Shown in pieces: positions 24,058 through 34,705 of a DNA stretch of 64,000 nucleotides. Numbering within the stretch: position 1 is the first letter of the stretch; every line of letters starts with the position of its first letter. The translations under genes and the position numbers were made by a program. This stretch comes from Juglans regia (taxonomy: Eukaryota; Streptophyta; Magnoliopsida; Fagales; Juglandaceae). The notes beneath the pieces are model-generated. The model worked only from the letters and a program-made list of their open reading frames with translations, was not told where the DNA came from and searched no databases. The stretch spans positions 25,991,370-26,055,369 of the forward strand of contig NC_049904.1 in NCBI RefSeq assembly GCF_001411555.2. The letters are read 5' to 3'.

Positions 24058-25104
24058 CGCGGTTATTTTACGAGAACAGACATAAAGCCTTCAGTACACA
24101 AAATAAATTCAAGACTAGGCGTGCCTTCGTACGACTTTTTTAAAGTATTTTTTTTTAATATTATTATTATTATTATTAAGATTTGAAAAAATTAAATTTT
24201 TTATTATATTTTATATAGAAATTTAAAAAAATTATAAAAATAAGATCAGATGAAATGATATAAAATACTTTTTGTATCTAAACAGAGTTAGATCTATTGT
24301 AGAATAAAAATAATTTTACAATATAACGTATCACATCAAGTCACGTCAATTTATAAGAATATTTTTATCTAATCCTTTGTGATTAAAATATTTTTCTTAT
24401 TTTAAATTTTACATTTTCAATTAATTATTGATTGATATCTCAGTTAATTAACAGCAAAAATATGATGTCTTAGATTTTGATGGACATACTAGATAAGAAA
24501 TCTGGTATAAATAAATGGGTGAAATGAGAATCAAATTCCCTTCTTGTATGATTTTTAAAGCCCAAGCACGTTCCTCGTGGAGAAGAGTGTCAATATATAG
24601 AAAAATAAATGGCTACAAAGTGGTATAGGGATTATATGAAGAGAGATTTGCTAGGTACAAGAAATTTGGTATGTTAAATTGCGTACTATCGTTAACATGA
24701 TTTGTTTTTATTGAAAAGAAAAATATTAAAAAAACATTGAGAGAAGAAAAGGTTCTTTGTCTCATAAAAATAATTTTTTATTGGTGCGGAAGTAATTTTT
24801 ATGAGACAGAAAATCTTTTTTTCTCTCAAATTTTTTTTTTTTGATATTTTTTCTTTTTAATAAAAAAAATCATGTCAATGTTAGAACGTAATTTAGTACA
24901 CCAAATCGCTTCTTCCTCAAGTAATGGCAAGTTTGCAGTTAGGAATACATATCATTTTCAACAAGGAAGGTGTACTCAGTACTGTAAGGGTCAAAATCCT
25001 TTGATGAGCATAAGATGAAAAGAGTGGAAGGTGTAGAGCCTTGATCACAAGGAGTTTGAATTAGCATTAGATGTGGCGAGATCTATATGGTTGAGGAATG
25101 TAGT
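24058..25104. other. ERD2 upstream region with AT-rich element pieces
   Basis: The ERD2 5' UTR and promoter should lie just right of 23875, but no core promoter is clear. Bases 24145-24295 (ATTATTATTAAGATTTG ... TATCTAAACAGAG) and 24296-24400 (AACGTATCACATCAAGTCACG) resemble the AT-rich MITE-like families seen elsewhere in the window. An imperfect inverted repeat lies at ~24750-24850 (AAAATAATTTTTTATTGG facing GGAAGTAATTTTTATGAG). Confidence 0.4.
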
Positions 25105-27251
25105 TGTAACGCCCCGTACCCGAGGGTCCGGATAGTTAACTCATGTCACTTAAAATTCATTTTTCCTTCCACATAGTACATACTCCAATTTTTCTCTATC
25201 GTACAAAGTACTCATATATTTACATCAATTACTCCAGAATAACTATTTTAAGACAATACAAAATTTAATATAAACATCAATCTCTCAATAAATCACATCA
25301 TCAGAACACAACAAGCTTACTGAATGAAAATCCTCAATACCCATATAAACCTTCTATGCTTAAACCATCATTTTTAACTCTTCTCACCAATGCTCTATAT
25401 CCTTGATCCTCAACTGAAACAATCAAATCATCTGAAAAATATTGTGGAGATAAGGGGTGAGTTATCAACAACTCAGTAAGCAGAGAACATATACTAGTAT
25501 GTAAACATGAGCCTTTTCAGAAAGTTCAGTATGCAGAAACAAAACATTTTATTTTTTTATATGCAGATCTCAGAAAACGTGTTATCAGAAAATCAGAGCG
25601 ATTTTTCAATCATTTCATACTCAAGTCAACAATTCATATTTGAGGATCCATTTCATATTCAAAAACGCTTTGGCATAACATAACTGAACATCTTCATCTT
25701 ATCATATCATATCATATACCATGTTTAACCTCCGTAGTAGGGTTGTGCTATCCCCGGTGGCCAAACCAGGCAGTATCATGTGGTGAACTTCCCATTTTTC
25801 AATCTCGGAATCCCGAGTGTGCACACAAGAAAGAACACGTAAAAAGACCACTTTGTTTCCAAAGTGGGTGCGGTCATATCATATCATGGTGGTACCAACC
25901 ATATCACGTGAACAGTATCATCATATCAGAACCATATTCAGAACAGATAAGTATGCCAAAGTTTTATCATATCCATATCATATCAAAACACGTGCGAAAC
26001 ATATTCATATCATTTTTTATCAAAAACAGATCCAAATCATTTCATATCACATGCATAAAAATTTCAATGATATCATATTCGCTCTTTTGCATATTTCAGA
26101 AACATGTCAAATATTACTCATGTCTACATATTTCATGTCAAAAACATTTCTTTTCTCTTTCATACTTATCTCATGAGGGAATGCAAAATATATACTGAGG
26201 TTGTTTTTCACTTTTTCTTTTTAAAACAACATGCACATTTTTACAAACCAACCTCAGTTCATTTCCTTTTATGCAAATCTAGCATAGGAACCCCGCTTAC
26301 CTGGACTTCTTAGCTTTTCAAAAATTTCCTCAAAAATGTCGAGTCGACTATAAATCATCACCTATAAAAATAATCACGTAATTTTTGTAAGTTTCCAATA
26401 AATCACAATTTCGATATTTAAGACTAAGCTTCTTAAATAACCTGTTTTAAATTCCTCAAAACTTAAAACCTTCATAATCCCAAAATATATCATCACTTCC
26501 TAAAATCACCAATATCCGTCTCAACCCACGTCATACACAAAACACCAATATTTAAACCCGAACAGCCAACAAATCTCATAGTCTAAACCAATCATACTAA
26601 CAACTCCATCACCCAATCCAATCAACCCCGTTACTCCTCGGACTCAGTCCGGCAAAACCAATCAGCAATTAAATACAGTGTAATGTGCTAGTGTAAAAAT
26701 ACATTAAATTCATGAGAATTTTTCGAAAAATACTTACAATGCTATATAATAATTTCTGGAGGATCACGGAGGCGCAAGAAGTGGAAAAAGAGCTGCGGAA
26801 CAGTGCAAAATACACTGTGGCCGTGGGTCACAGATACCCACTTTCCAACAGGTGCAAACGAAGAACCGAGATTGATAGGGTAGGGCCTAGGGATGTCGGT
26901 GAAGCTAGTGGTGGTGATGGTTGACCGTGGGTGGCGGTGCAAAGGGTGGTTTAAGGCCAAAAAATACCCAAAACGGAAATATTGATGGTGGGGCTTCACC
27001 GGTGACAGATCAGAAGTGGGGTTGGGTCTATTGGGTTGCTAGGAGGTCGAGGATGATGTGGTGAGAAGATGGTAGCCGGAGGTGGTGCGACGGCGGCGCG
27101 CGAGCGAAGAGAAGGCTGCGGTTTCATGTGACGCGTGGGGGCTAACGGTGGCGCGGTTGGGGCTGAAATCGAAGGGTGGTGGTCGCCGGCGGCTGGGGGA
27201 GTTGGGGAGCCGGGCGGTGTCGACCACCGCCGGCACACGGCGGCGGGCTAG

Positions 27252-27324
<73 letters not shown>

Positions 27325-27756
27325 ACTCGCGCGCGGGGAGGAGGACCAGGAGGAGAAAAAGAAAAGAACAGAAAAAAAAGAAAAGAAGAAAAGAAAAAGA
27401 AAAGGAAAAGAAAAAAAAGAGGGAAAAGAAATGAGGTCCAAACCTCACATCTTGGGTCATAAAAATGATTCAACAGAAACGATTTTAAAACTGCAAGTGA
27501 AATAAAATAATTTAAACACAGTGATTAAATTGAAAATAAATAATTAAACCCAACAATAAGTTAATTTAATTCGAGAAGAAATTTAAACACATAACAATAA
27601 TTAATTTAAAGAAAGCACTTCAAAAAAATAATTTTCGTAAACTAAAAATCATAAAAATAGTCTAATTAAAAATCCAATAATTTTAAAACAAGAGAATAAA
27701 TTTTGAATCAATAAAAATAATTCATTTATTAAAATACACTAAAATACGGGGTGTTA
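25105..27756. mobile_element. Solo-LTR-like insert 3 (TGTAAC...GGTGTTAC)
   Basis: It begins TGTAACGCCCCGTACCCG and ends CGGGGTGTTAC at about 27756. It shares with insert 2 the blocks ending in CAACAACTCAGTAAGCAGAG (~25468-25487) and AACCCCGCTTACCTGGACTT (~26289-26308). On the minus strand this second block is a strong splice-donor-like CCAGGTAAGC. Left of the terminus lie a GC-rich stretch (26980-27250) and a long purine tract. The flanks GTAGT and GTGTA do not form a clear target duplication, so the right border may be altered by the adjoining (TA)n. Frames at 27039-27505 come from simple repeats. Confidence 0.72.
27253..27440. repeat. (GA)n and long purine-rich tract
   Basis: About 33 GA units at 27253-27320 are followed, after a short GC-rich break, by almost pure A/G sequence from ~27337 to 27440. 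It produces long spurious frames of Arg-Glu or Ser-Leu repeats on the two strands. Confidence 0.95.
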
Positions 27757-28870
27757 CGTGTATATATATATATATATATATATATCTTCTGATCCCCCAG
27801 CTGGTTGATGATTGAATATAGTTGGGGAATCTTCTTTTCCTAACTTTTTATCGCTTATCCAAAACACACAGTTGCGCGTAGTCCTTATATTAATCTACCA
27901 TATCACGAGTATATTGCACAACTTTGGCAGAAACTTAGTTTGACATGCACCCATCTGGGGACATATATTGAACAAGCCAAAGAAACTAATAATAAAAGAA
28001 AGAGTATATAATGTATATAATATGCATGCAGCTGAACCTAAGCTTTAGATCATCCGATCAATATTAAGCCTTCCAACCTCACCCACATGATTTATATATG
28101 GTTTTTATCATTTTATAAGTGGAATTACCCAAATATATACTTTCAAAACGAAGTGAAAACATATGTGCAAAGCAGATCATGATCACAGGCGGGCGGAGCC
28201 AAGACTATGGTTGTAAACTGCTGATCATTAGCCAATATATGACAAGTGCCCTACCCGTCTCCAAGTTAAATTTGGAGGCAGCATATGCCTTATTTGGAAA
28301 GAAAAGTGCAAGCTGTGGTGGAGAAACATCTGCCAGCTTTGAAGCTGCAAAAGCCTCTGTCTTTGAGAATTCTCACCAATAGTAAAGTTGTCTGCAAGTT
28401 GCTTTATCCTATATATGCTTCTTGATCTGTTGTTATGGAACACACAAATTAGATGCAGGGTCCTGCTCCAATAGTCAAGCAGTTCTCCATGGAATCTAGG
28501 CCCTCGAATCTGTGAAAGAAAGGGAAAAAAAAAAAAACAATTCTTCGAGTGGGGTACCGATCGAGCTGAGTTTGGAAGCTTATGAGCAATGAAATTTTGT
28601 AATCATATTACTGTACGTACGTAGCCAGCCCTTGGTGGAGGACGTTGCACCAGTACCTCCTTAACTCAAGATCTAAAGACTCCAAATCTGAGTACTCATG
28701 TTTAGCTGAATCATGAAGTGGTCCAAAGTCTAACCGAAAGCCTAACCTCAGTTACTGATCTGTAGTCTTCTCTTGACTATTGCGGGAAAAAAGAGAAAAG
28801 AATATTGTCATTCTTCTTCCATCAGAATTGCATGTACTTGTGGATCAGGTTCCATCAAATTGTTGAATAC
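27757..28870. other. Intergenic, possible orphan exon
   Basis: A (TA)n run lies at ~27762-27785. On the minus strand, 28344-28255 is a 90-nt open stretch flanked by TTTTGCAG and a GTAGGG donor. It encodes SKLADVSPPQLALFFPNKA and further residues with protein-like composition, but I do not recognise it and find no convincing neighbouring exons. Otherwise nothing is seen. Confidence 0.3.
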
Positions 28871-28986
28871 TGTTGTGATCTCATATCGACTAAGTATAGG
28901 ATTTGTTGGTAGATTATAAGCCCTTAAACATTATTTTCTTACAAGCTGGTTTTCAAGAATGAGTTATACTTAATGAGTTCATAACA
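28871..28986 (+). repeat. LTR 1 of TRIM-like element
   Basis: A 116-bp terminal repeat starting TGTT and ending AACA. The partner copy, 29159-29252 plus 34453-34472, is clearly diverged, so this element is much older than the copia that interrupts it. Confidence 0.78.
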
Positions 28987-29252
28987 AATGATATCAGAGC
29001 TAAGTTACGTCTAAGGTCATGTTGTGACAGTTGCAATCGTGCGGCACGGGGTGATGTTGGCAACATAGTGTTCGTATGGAGCTAGGAAAGACCTAGTGTA
29101 TAACCAACTCGTGTGAGTGTTGAGACCGCCGCCAACATCGGCTGCGAAGCGTGGTGGTTGTTACAATTCTATATTGACTAAGTATGAGATTGATTGGTGG
29201 ATTATAAGCCTTTAAACACCCTTCTTGCAAGTCAATTTTTAAAAATGAGTTC

Positions 29253-29544
29253 TGTTAGAGGATACAGGCCAAACTGCAAGTCGTTTAGTCCCTTGTACAT
29301 AAGCTGTCATCTTTTTTCATTATTCTTTGATTTGTTATTCTACTTTACAGATGTCATTAGCTCATTTGAACTTACGGTTAGTTAGTTAGAACTTTCTGCT
29401 GTATATATGTTTTGCACTCTCTGTATACGAAAACAGAACAATATAGAGGAATAAAGTTCTTCTTCCATCGACTCATCTCTCTATTTTCTTTACTGTTTTT
29501 GCCAAGTCTGGCTATGTTGCAGCACTGGTTATCACCTTCTTACA
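29253..29544 (+). repeat. 5' LTR of young copia
   Basis: A 292-bp repeat starting TGTTAGAGG and ending CTTCTTACA. A TATA-like TATATAT lies at 29402-29408 and an AATAAA signal at 29450-29455, marking probable transcription start and polyadenylation regions. Confidence 0.97.
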
Positions 29545-29575
29545 TGGTATCAGAGAGCCACTGAGAGATATATCG

Positions 29576-31177
29576 ATGGAAAATCCCACCTCCCCCAAAT
29601 CCAGTTCAGACCTTAACACAAATACCTCCTTCAACCCTCATTCAAACCTTAACACAAACACCTTATCTCGTTACCTCAATCTCTCTGATCCAGCAAATCC
29701 TTTTCGCCTGGATCATGGAGATAGCCCAGCCATTACTCTCGTTTCTGAACTTCTTACTACAGACAACTACGCCACTTGGTCTCGTGCCATGCGCCGTGCC
29801 CTTCGTGCGAAAAATAAAATTGGTTTCATCAATGGTAACCTCTTGCAACCTACTGATTCCATGGATCCTTTATTTGACCTATGGGAAAGGTGCAATGACA
29901 TGGTGGTTTCATGGATACAAAACTCTGTAAGTCCCTCCATTAAATCTAGTGTTGTTTTTGTTGATGATGCTAAGGAAATTTGGCAAGATCTTCAGGACCG
30001 TTTCTCTCAACAAAATGGCCCACGAATTTTCCAACTCAAGAAAGCCTTAGCTAGCCTTCTTCAAGAACATGATTCAGTAAGTATATATTATGGTAAGCTG
30101 AAGACTCTCTGGGATGAACTTTCCATCTATGACCCTATTCCCGTGTGTAATTGTGGCACCATGAAAACACTTTTAGATCGATACCAGAGAGACTGTGTTC
30201 TTCAGTTTCTAATGGGCTTACATGACTCCTACTCTCCCATCCGAGACCAGATTATGTTGATGGACCCCATTCCCTCCGTCACCAAAGTCTTCTCCCTCAT
30301 TCAGCAACAAGAAAGGCACCACCAAATGATCTCCACTGTCCCTTCCACTGAAACCATGGCACTGGCCATTAAGAAACCATTTTCTCCTTCACGATTTTCC
30401 AAAACAAATCCTTATTCCAAAAAGGACAGGCCCTATTGCAGTCACTGTAAAATCTCTGGCCATTTATTGGAAAACTGCTTCAAACTTGGCAATGCAGCAG
30501 CCCCCATTTGTTCACACTGCAACTTAACTGGCCATACAGTCGACAAATGCTACAAGCTGAATGGTTACCCACCTGGTCACAAGTTTCATGTCAAGCAGCA
30601 ACCTCCTGGTTTTCTTGCTAACCAGGCCACTTTTTCTAATCCTACTGAATCTGAAATTGTTAGTGATGACAGGATTGGTTTGACCAAACTTCAATATCAG
30701 CAGCTTATGTCTTTGATTCAATCTCAGGATTCTTCAATTGCAGCCAATGTTCTTCACTCTGGCACTCAACCTCAACCCTCTAACTCTCCTGTCCATTCTT
30801 CCAAAATGTTTGGTATATCTACATCCTTCTCTACACACACACACGGTTCCCTGCATAATTCTTCTTCCAATTGGGTAATTGACACGGGTGCCACAGATCA
30901 TATGGTCTGTAGCACTTCTCTTTTCACCTCAATTACCTCAGTTGTTGCTTACTCAGTCAAGCTTCCCAATGGAAGCTCAGCCTCAGTAACACATGTTGGT
31001 ACCATTCATTTGACAAATACTATCATTTTGAGGGATGTTCTTTGTGTCCCTTCATTCTCATTTAATTTAATTTCAGCAACCAAGTTAACCCATTCTCTAA
31101 ATTGTTGTTTGTTTTTTTTTTTCAAATTCTTGCTTCATTCAGGACCTGTCTTCTTGGAAAACGATTGGGAAGGGTGA
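29576..31177 (+). CDS. Copia gag and protease
   Basis: A 533-codon frame starting MENPTSPKSSSDLN, 31 bp after the LTR. An N-terminal gag domain contains LLTTDNYATWSRAMRRAL (~residues 60-80) and DLQDRFSQQNGPRIFQLKK (~140-160). Two zinc-knuckle-like clusters near residues 290-325 are CSHCKISGHLLENC and CSHCNLTGHTVDKC. The aspartic protease site is WVIDTGATDHMVC near residue 435, with the catalytic DTG intact. After CCLFFFF the frame leaves the expected coding text and stops at 31177. The following integrase text is in another frame. The cause is the 11-T run at 31112-31122, one T too many for a continuous polyprotein. Confidence 0.95.
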   Translation: MENPTSPKSSSDLNTNTSFNPHSNLNTNTLSRYLNLSDPANPFRLDHGDSPAITLVSELLTTDNYATWSRAMRRALRAKNKIGFINGNLLQPTDSMDPLFDLWERCNDMVVSWIQNSVSPSIKSSVVFVDDAKEIWQDLQDRFSQQNGPRIFQLKKALASLLQEHDSVSIYYGKLKTLWDELSIYDPIPVCNCGTMKTLLDRYQRDCVLQFLMGLHDSYSPIRDQIMLMDPIPSVTKVFSLIQQQERHHQMISTVPSTETMALAIKKPFSPSRFSKTNPYSKKDRPYCSHCKISGHLLENCFKLGNAAAPICSHCNLTGHTVDKCYKLNGYPPGHKFHVKQQPPGFLANQATFSNPTESEIVSDDRIGLTKLQYQQLMSLIQSQDSSIAANVLHSGTQPQPSNSPVHSSKMFGISTSFSTHTHGSLHNSSSNWVIDTGATDHMVCSTSLFTSITSVVAYSVKLPNGSSASVTHVGTIHLTNTIILRDVLCVPSFSFNLISATKLTHSLNCCLFFFFKFLLHSGPVFLENDWEG

Positions 31178-34100
31178 GCTAAGACATGGCCTATACTACT
31201 TGGTCTGCACAAACGTCTCTCCTTCAGCCCTTGCACTATCCTTTTCAGATTCTACTCATAACACTCACACAGATGTTACTTCTTCAGCTTCTATTGTTAA
31301 TTCTGATGCTCATGCTGATCTATGGCATTGTCGCCTGGGACATTTGTCTGTTTCTAGATTAAAATTGGTTTCTGACCCTATTGTAAGCAAGCACACAGAT
31401 TCCATTAATGAAACACTTTGCCATATTTGTCCATTAGCAAAATTTCATCGATTGCCCTTTCATGACAGTGTTCATTCTTCATCTAAAATATTTGAACTAA
31501 TTCATTGTGACTTATGGGGACCTAGTCCCACTGTTGCACATGATGGTTCTAAATATTTTTTGACCATTGTGGATAACTTCTCTCGTACAACTTGGCTTTA
31601 TTTACTTTCTACCAAAGCTGAAACTAGAGCATGCATCAAGTCCTTTTATAACTTGGTGGAAACACAATTTGGACTCAAAATTAAAACCCTACGAAGTGAT
31701 AATGGTGCTGAGTTTTGCATGACAGATTTTTTTAATGATAAAGGCATTATTCATCACAAAAGCTGTGTTGAAACCCCTCAGCAAAATGGCATTGTTGAGA
31801 GGAAACACCAGCACTTGCTTAATGTAGCTCGTGCCCTACTTTTCCAAGCTAATTTGCCTTTAGAATATTGGAGTGACTCTCTTTTGACAGCCACATATAT
31901 CATCAACAGACTTCCCACCCCACTTTTAAAAAATAAAACTCCATATGAGCTTCTGTTTAACAAAAGACCTGCTTATGCTCACATGAGAGTATTTGGTTCC
32001 TTATGTTTTGCAGCCACCCTTTTACATGGTAGAAAGAAATTTGACCCTAGAGGTCGAAAATGTGTTTTCCTTGGTTATCCCTTTGGAATCAAAGGATACA
32101 AATTGTTAGACCTTACCAACCACACCATTTTCATTTCAAGGGATGTAATTTTTCATGAGTCCATTTTTCCCTTCCAAGATCCCACACTTTCCCCATCACC
32201 TTCTTCTCTAGAGTCACACTTACCCATTTTTTCATCTTCCCCACCTCTTGCCTCTAATTTTCAGCCCCTTTCTCCTGCACCTTCCATCCCTTCAACTATT
32301 TCCACTCCTGCCCTTTCTACCCCCTCTACTGTCAGCATGTTACCTCCTTCACTAACCACTGAATTCCCTTCTCATTCTACTTCTCCCCACATCCCCATTC
32401 CCACTCTTCGAAGGTCAAATAGGATTAGAACTGCACCTCAATATTTGAAAGACTTTCACTGTCATCAGGCTTTGTTGGCTCCTCCTGAACAATCAATTTC
32501 CAAGGATGCTCCTGCTCCAAATGGTAAGTCATTCCCTCTAAATAAATATTTATCTTACCATAAATTCAGTTCTTCCTTCCAAGCTTTTACTTCTTCTCTT
32601 TCTCTCCAATCCGAGCCTAATTCTTATAAACAAGCTTTGAAGGATCCTGATTGGTGCAAAGCTATGGAAGCTGAGATTGAGGCATTGGAAAACAATCATA
32701 CCTGGACACTTACTGACTTGCCTCAAGGGAAAGAAGCCATCGACTGTAAGTATGTTTACAAGATTAAATTTAAATCTGATGGCACTATAGAAAGACTCAA
32801 AGCTAGGTTGGTAGCCAAGGGCTACACACAACAAGAGGGCATAGACTTTCATGAGACTTTCTCTCCAGTTGCTAAGCTGGTCACTGTGAGATGTTTACTC
32901 ACTGTTGCTGCAATTAAAGGATGTCATTTACATCAATTTGATGTAAACAATGCATTCCTTAATGGTGATTTACAAGAAGAAATTTATATGAAGAGACCAC
33001 CCGGGTACACCAAGGGAAAGCCACATCAAGTTTGCAAATTACTTAAGAGTCTCTATGGTCTTAAACAAGCATCAAGGCAGTGGAACTTTAAACTTACCTC
33101 TCATCTACTTGAATTTGGTTTTATCCAATCAAAAGCTGATTATAGCTTATTCACAAAGCAAGATGGAGACTCTTACATTGCCTTGTTAGTTTATGTGGAT
33201 GACATCTTAGTTGCTAGCAATTCTCAAACCTCTATTGATTCCATTCGAACTTTTCTTCATTGCAAGTTCAAAATCAAAGATCTTGGATGCCTTCGTTATT
33301 TTTTGGGCCTAGAGATTGCTAGATCATCCAAAGGCATTCACATTTCTCAAAGGAAATATGCCTTAGATATCTTAGCTGATTCTGGTATGCTCGGTTGTAA
33401 ACCTCTCAAGCTACCTCTTGATCAAAACCTTAAAATCAGCAAAGATGAGGGCATTTCTCTTGCTGAACCAAGCACTTATAGAAGGCTCATTGGTAGACTT
33501 TTATATCTCACCATCTCTCAGCCAAATTTATGTTTTGCAGTTCAATTGTTGAGTCAGTTCATGGATAAACCATCTTCAACTCACATGGCAGCAGCATACA
33601 AGGTTCTAAGGTATCTCAAAGCAGGTCCTGGACAAGGAATTTTTCTTTCCTCCTCATCTCAGTTTCAGCTCCAAGCTTATTGTGATTCGGATTGGGCCTC
33701 TTGTCCAGACTCTCGTCGCTCAACTACAGGTTATTGTGTATTCTTAGGCAGCTCATTGATTTCTTGGAAATCCAAGAAACAAAATGTGGTCTCTCGGTCC
33801 TCAGCTGAAGCTGAGTATAGATCCATGGCTGCCACTTGTTCTGAATTAACTTGGCTTCGATATTTACTTCAAGACCTTGGTATCTCTCATCCACAAGCTG
33901 CCCTCCTCTTCTGTGATAATCAAGCAGCCCTTCATATTGCTGCAAATCCAGTGTTTCATGAGAGAACGAAACACATTGAACTCGATTGTCACTTGATTCG
34001 AGATCAAATTCAAGCAGGGACCATTACAACAGCTCATGTTTCCTCTCAAACCCAGTTAGCTGACATTTTCACTAAAGCACTACCCTCTTACCTTCTGCAA

Positions 34101-34205
34101 TTACACCTCTCCAAGATGGGAATAGTTAATCTCTATTCTCCATCTTGCAGGGGGCTGTTAGAGGATACAGGCCAAACTGCAAGTCGTTTAGTCCCTTGTA
34201 CATAA
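31122..34205 (+). CDS. Copia integrase, reverse transcriptase and RNase H
   Basis: A frame of about 1,027 codons with no early ATG; it is the continuation of gag-protease after the T-run phase change. Domains in order: GAG-pre-integrase (LWHCRLGHLSVSRLKL); integrase core with Asp in HCDLWGPS, Asp in RSDNGAEF and Glu in NGIVERKHQ; RT (RVT_2) from WCKAMEAEIEAL through FDVNNAFLNGDL, with the catalytic box LLVYVDDILVAS; and RNase H with Asp in AYCDSDWASC, Glu in SSAEAEYRSMA and Asp in FCDNQAALH. The C-terminus runs 50 bp into the 3' LTR. All key catalytic residues are present. As written, expression needs frameshifting or a corrected T count. Confidence 0.95.
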   Translation, partial: SNSCFIQDLSSWKTIGKGELRHGLYYLVCTNVSPSALALSFSDSTHNTHTDVTSSASIVNSDAHADLWHCRLGHLSVSRLKLVSDPIVSKHTDSINETLCHICPLAKFHRLPFHDSVHSSSKIFELIHCDLWGPSPTVAHDGSKYFLTIVDNFSRTTWLYLLSTKAETRACIKSFYNLVETQFGLKIKTLRSDNGAEFCMTDFFNDKGIIHHKSCVETPQQNGIVERKHQHLLNVARALLFQANLPLEYWSDSLLTATYIINRLPTPLLKNKTPYELLFNKRPAYAHMRVFGSLCFAATLLHGRKKFDPRGRKCVFLGYPFGIKGYKLLDLTNHTIFISRDVIFHESIFPFQDPTLSPSPSSLESHLPIFSSSPPLASNFQPLSPAPSIPSTISTPALSTPSTVSMLPPSLTTEFPSHSTSPHIPIPTLRRSNRIRTAPQYLKDFHCHQALLAPPEQSISKDAPAPNGKSFPLNKYLSYHKFSSSFQAFTSSLSLQSEPNSYKQALKDPDWCKAMEAEIEALENNHTWTLTDLPQGKEAIDCKYVYKIKFKSDGTIERLKARLVAKGYTQQEGIDFHETFSPVAKLVTVRCLLTVAAIKGCHLHQFDVNNAFLNGDLQEEIYMKRPPGYTKGKPHQVCKLLKSLYGLKQASRQWNFKLTSHLLEFGFIQSKADYSLFTKQDGDSYIALLVYVDDILVASNSQTSIDSIRTFLHCKFKIKDLGCLRYFLGLEIARSSKGIHISQRKYALDILADSGMLGCKPLKLPLDQNLKISKDEGISLAEPSTYRRLIGRLLYLTISQPNLCFAVQLLSQFMDKPSSTHMAAAYKVLRYLKAGPGQGIFLSSSSQFQLQAYCDSDWASCPDSRRSTTGYCVFLGSSLISWKSKKQNVVSRSSAEAEYRSMAATCSELTWLRYLLQDLGISHPQAALLFCDNQAALHIAANPVFHERTKHIELDCHLIRDQIQAGTITTAHVSSQTQLADIFTKALPSYLLQLHLSKMGIVNLYSPSCRGLLEDTGQTASRLVPCT

Positions 34206-34447
34206 GCTGTCATCTTTTTTCATTATTCTTTGATTTGTTATTCTACTTTACAGATGTCATTAGCTCATTTGAACTTACGGTTAGTTAGTTAGAACTTTCT
34301 GCTGTATATATGTTTTGCACTCTCTGTATACGAAAACAGAACAATATAGAGGAATAAAGTTCTTCTTCCATCGACTCATCTCTCTATTTTCTTTACTGTT
34401 TTTGCCAAGTCTGGCTATGTTGCAGCACTGGTTATCACCTTCTTACA
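34156..34447 (+). repeat. 3' LTR of young copia
   Basis: Reads identical to 29253-29544 along all 292 bp by eye. The last 50 bp of the pol frame lie inside it. Confidence 0.97.
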
Positions 34448-34472
34448 AGTTCGACCTAATGGATTCATAACA

Positions 34473-34662
34473 AATCCATAGAATATATAATCTAGAAAGA
34501 GTGATCATATTGATCACATGCAATGTCAAGTTTCATCAATATTCATAATGCTTAACATTCTTCTATTCCCGCCTCTTAAGTTCCCTTCAACCATTTTTTT
34601 TTCCTAACCTAAAGGGTGAAGGAGGTGAGAAAGATCAGAAAAGGGAGATAAAGACGAGTTCT

Positions 34663-34705
<43 letters not shown>

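Larger units (their letters stand above)
29253..34447 (+). mobile_element. Young Ty1/copia element with identical LTRs
   Basis: A complete 5,195-bp copia element. Both 292-bp LTRs (29253-29544, 34156-34447) read identical by eye. A perfect 5-bp duplication AGTTC flanks it (29248-29252, 34448-34452). The primer site TGGTATCAGAG starts directly after the 5' LTR at 29545, and a purine tract GCAGGGGGC directly precedes the 3' LTR. It sits inside the second LTR of the TRIM-like element. Coding capacity is nearly full: one gag-protease frame and one integrase-RT-RNase H frame, separated only by a one-base phase change in a T run. It is the youngest datable insertion in the window. Confidence 0.97.
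28871..34472 (+). mobile_element. TRIM-like short LTR element, interrupted by copia
   Basis: LTR 1 is 28871-28986 (TGTTGTGATCTCATATCGAC ... TTCATAACA). LTR 2 starts at 29159 (TGTTACAATTCTATATTGAC), runs to 29252, and resumes after the copia element at 34453-34472, ending GGATTCATAACA. A tRNA-Met-type primer site (TGATATCAGAGC, 28989-29000) follows LTR 1 by two bases. The internal region is only ~172 bp and non-coding. The outer flanks AATAC and AATCC differ at one base, a possible target duplication. Size and layout suit a TRIM element; the family is not identified. Confidence 0.78.

Noticed and set aside
27039..27505. Several frames of Arg-Glu, Ser-Leu or Lys runs
   Set aside because: Products of the GA microsatellite and purine tract.
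28989..29000. Second full-length copia starting at this primer site
   Set aside because: Only ~172 bp of non-coding sequence separates the two flanking short LTRs, so this is a TRIM-type element rather than a coding one.
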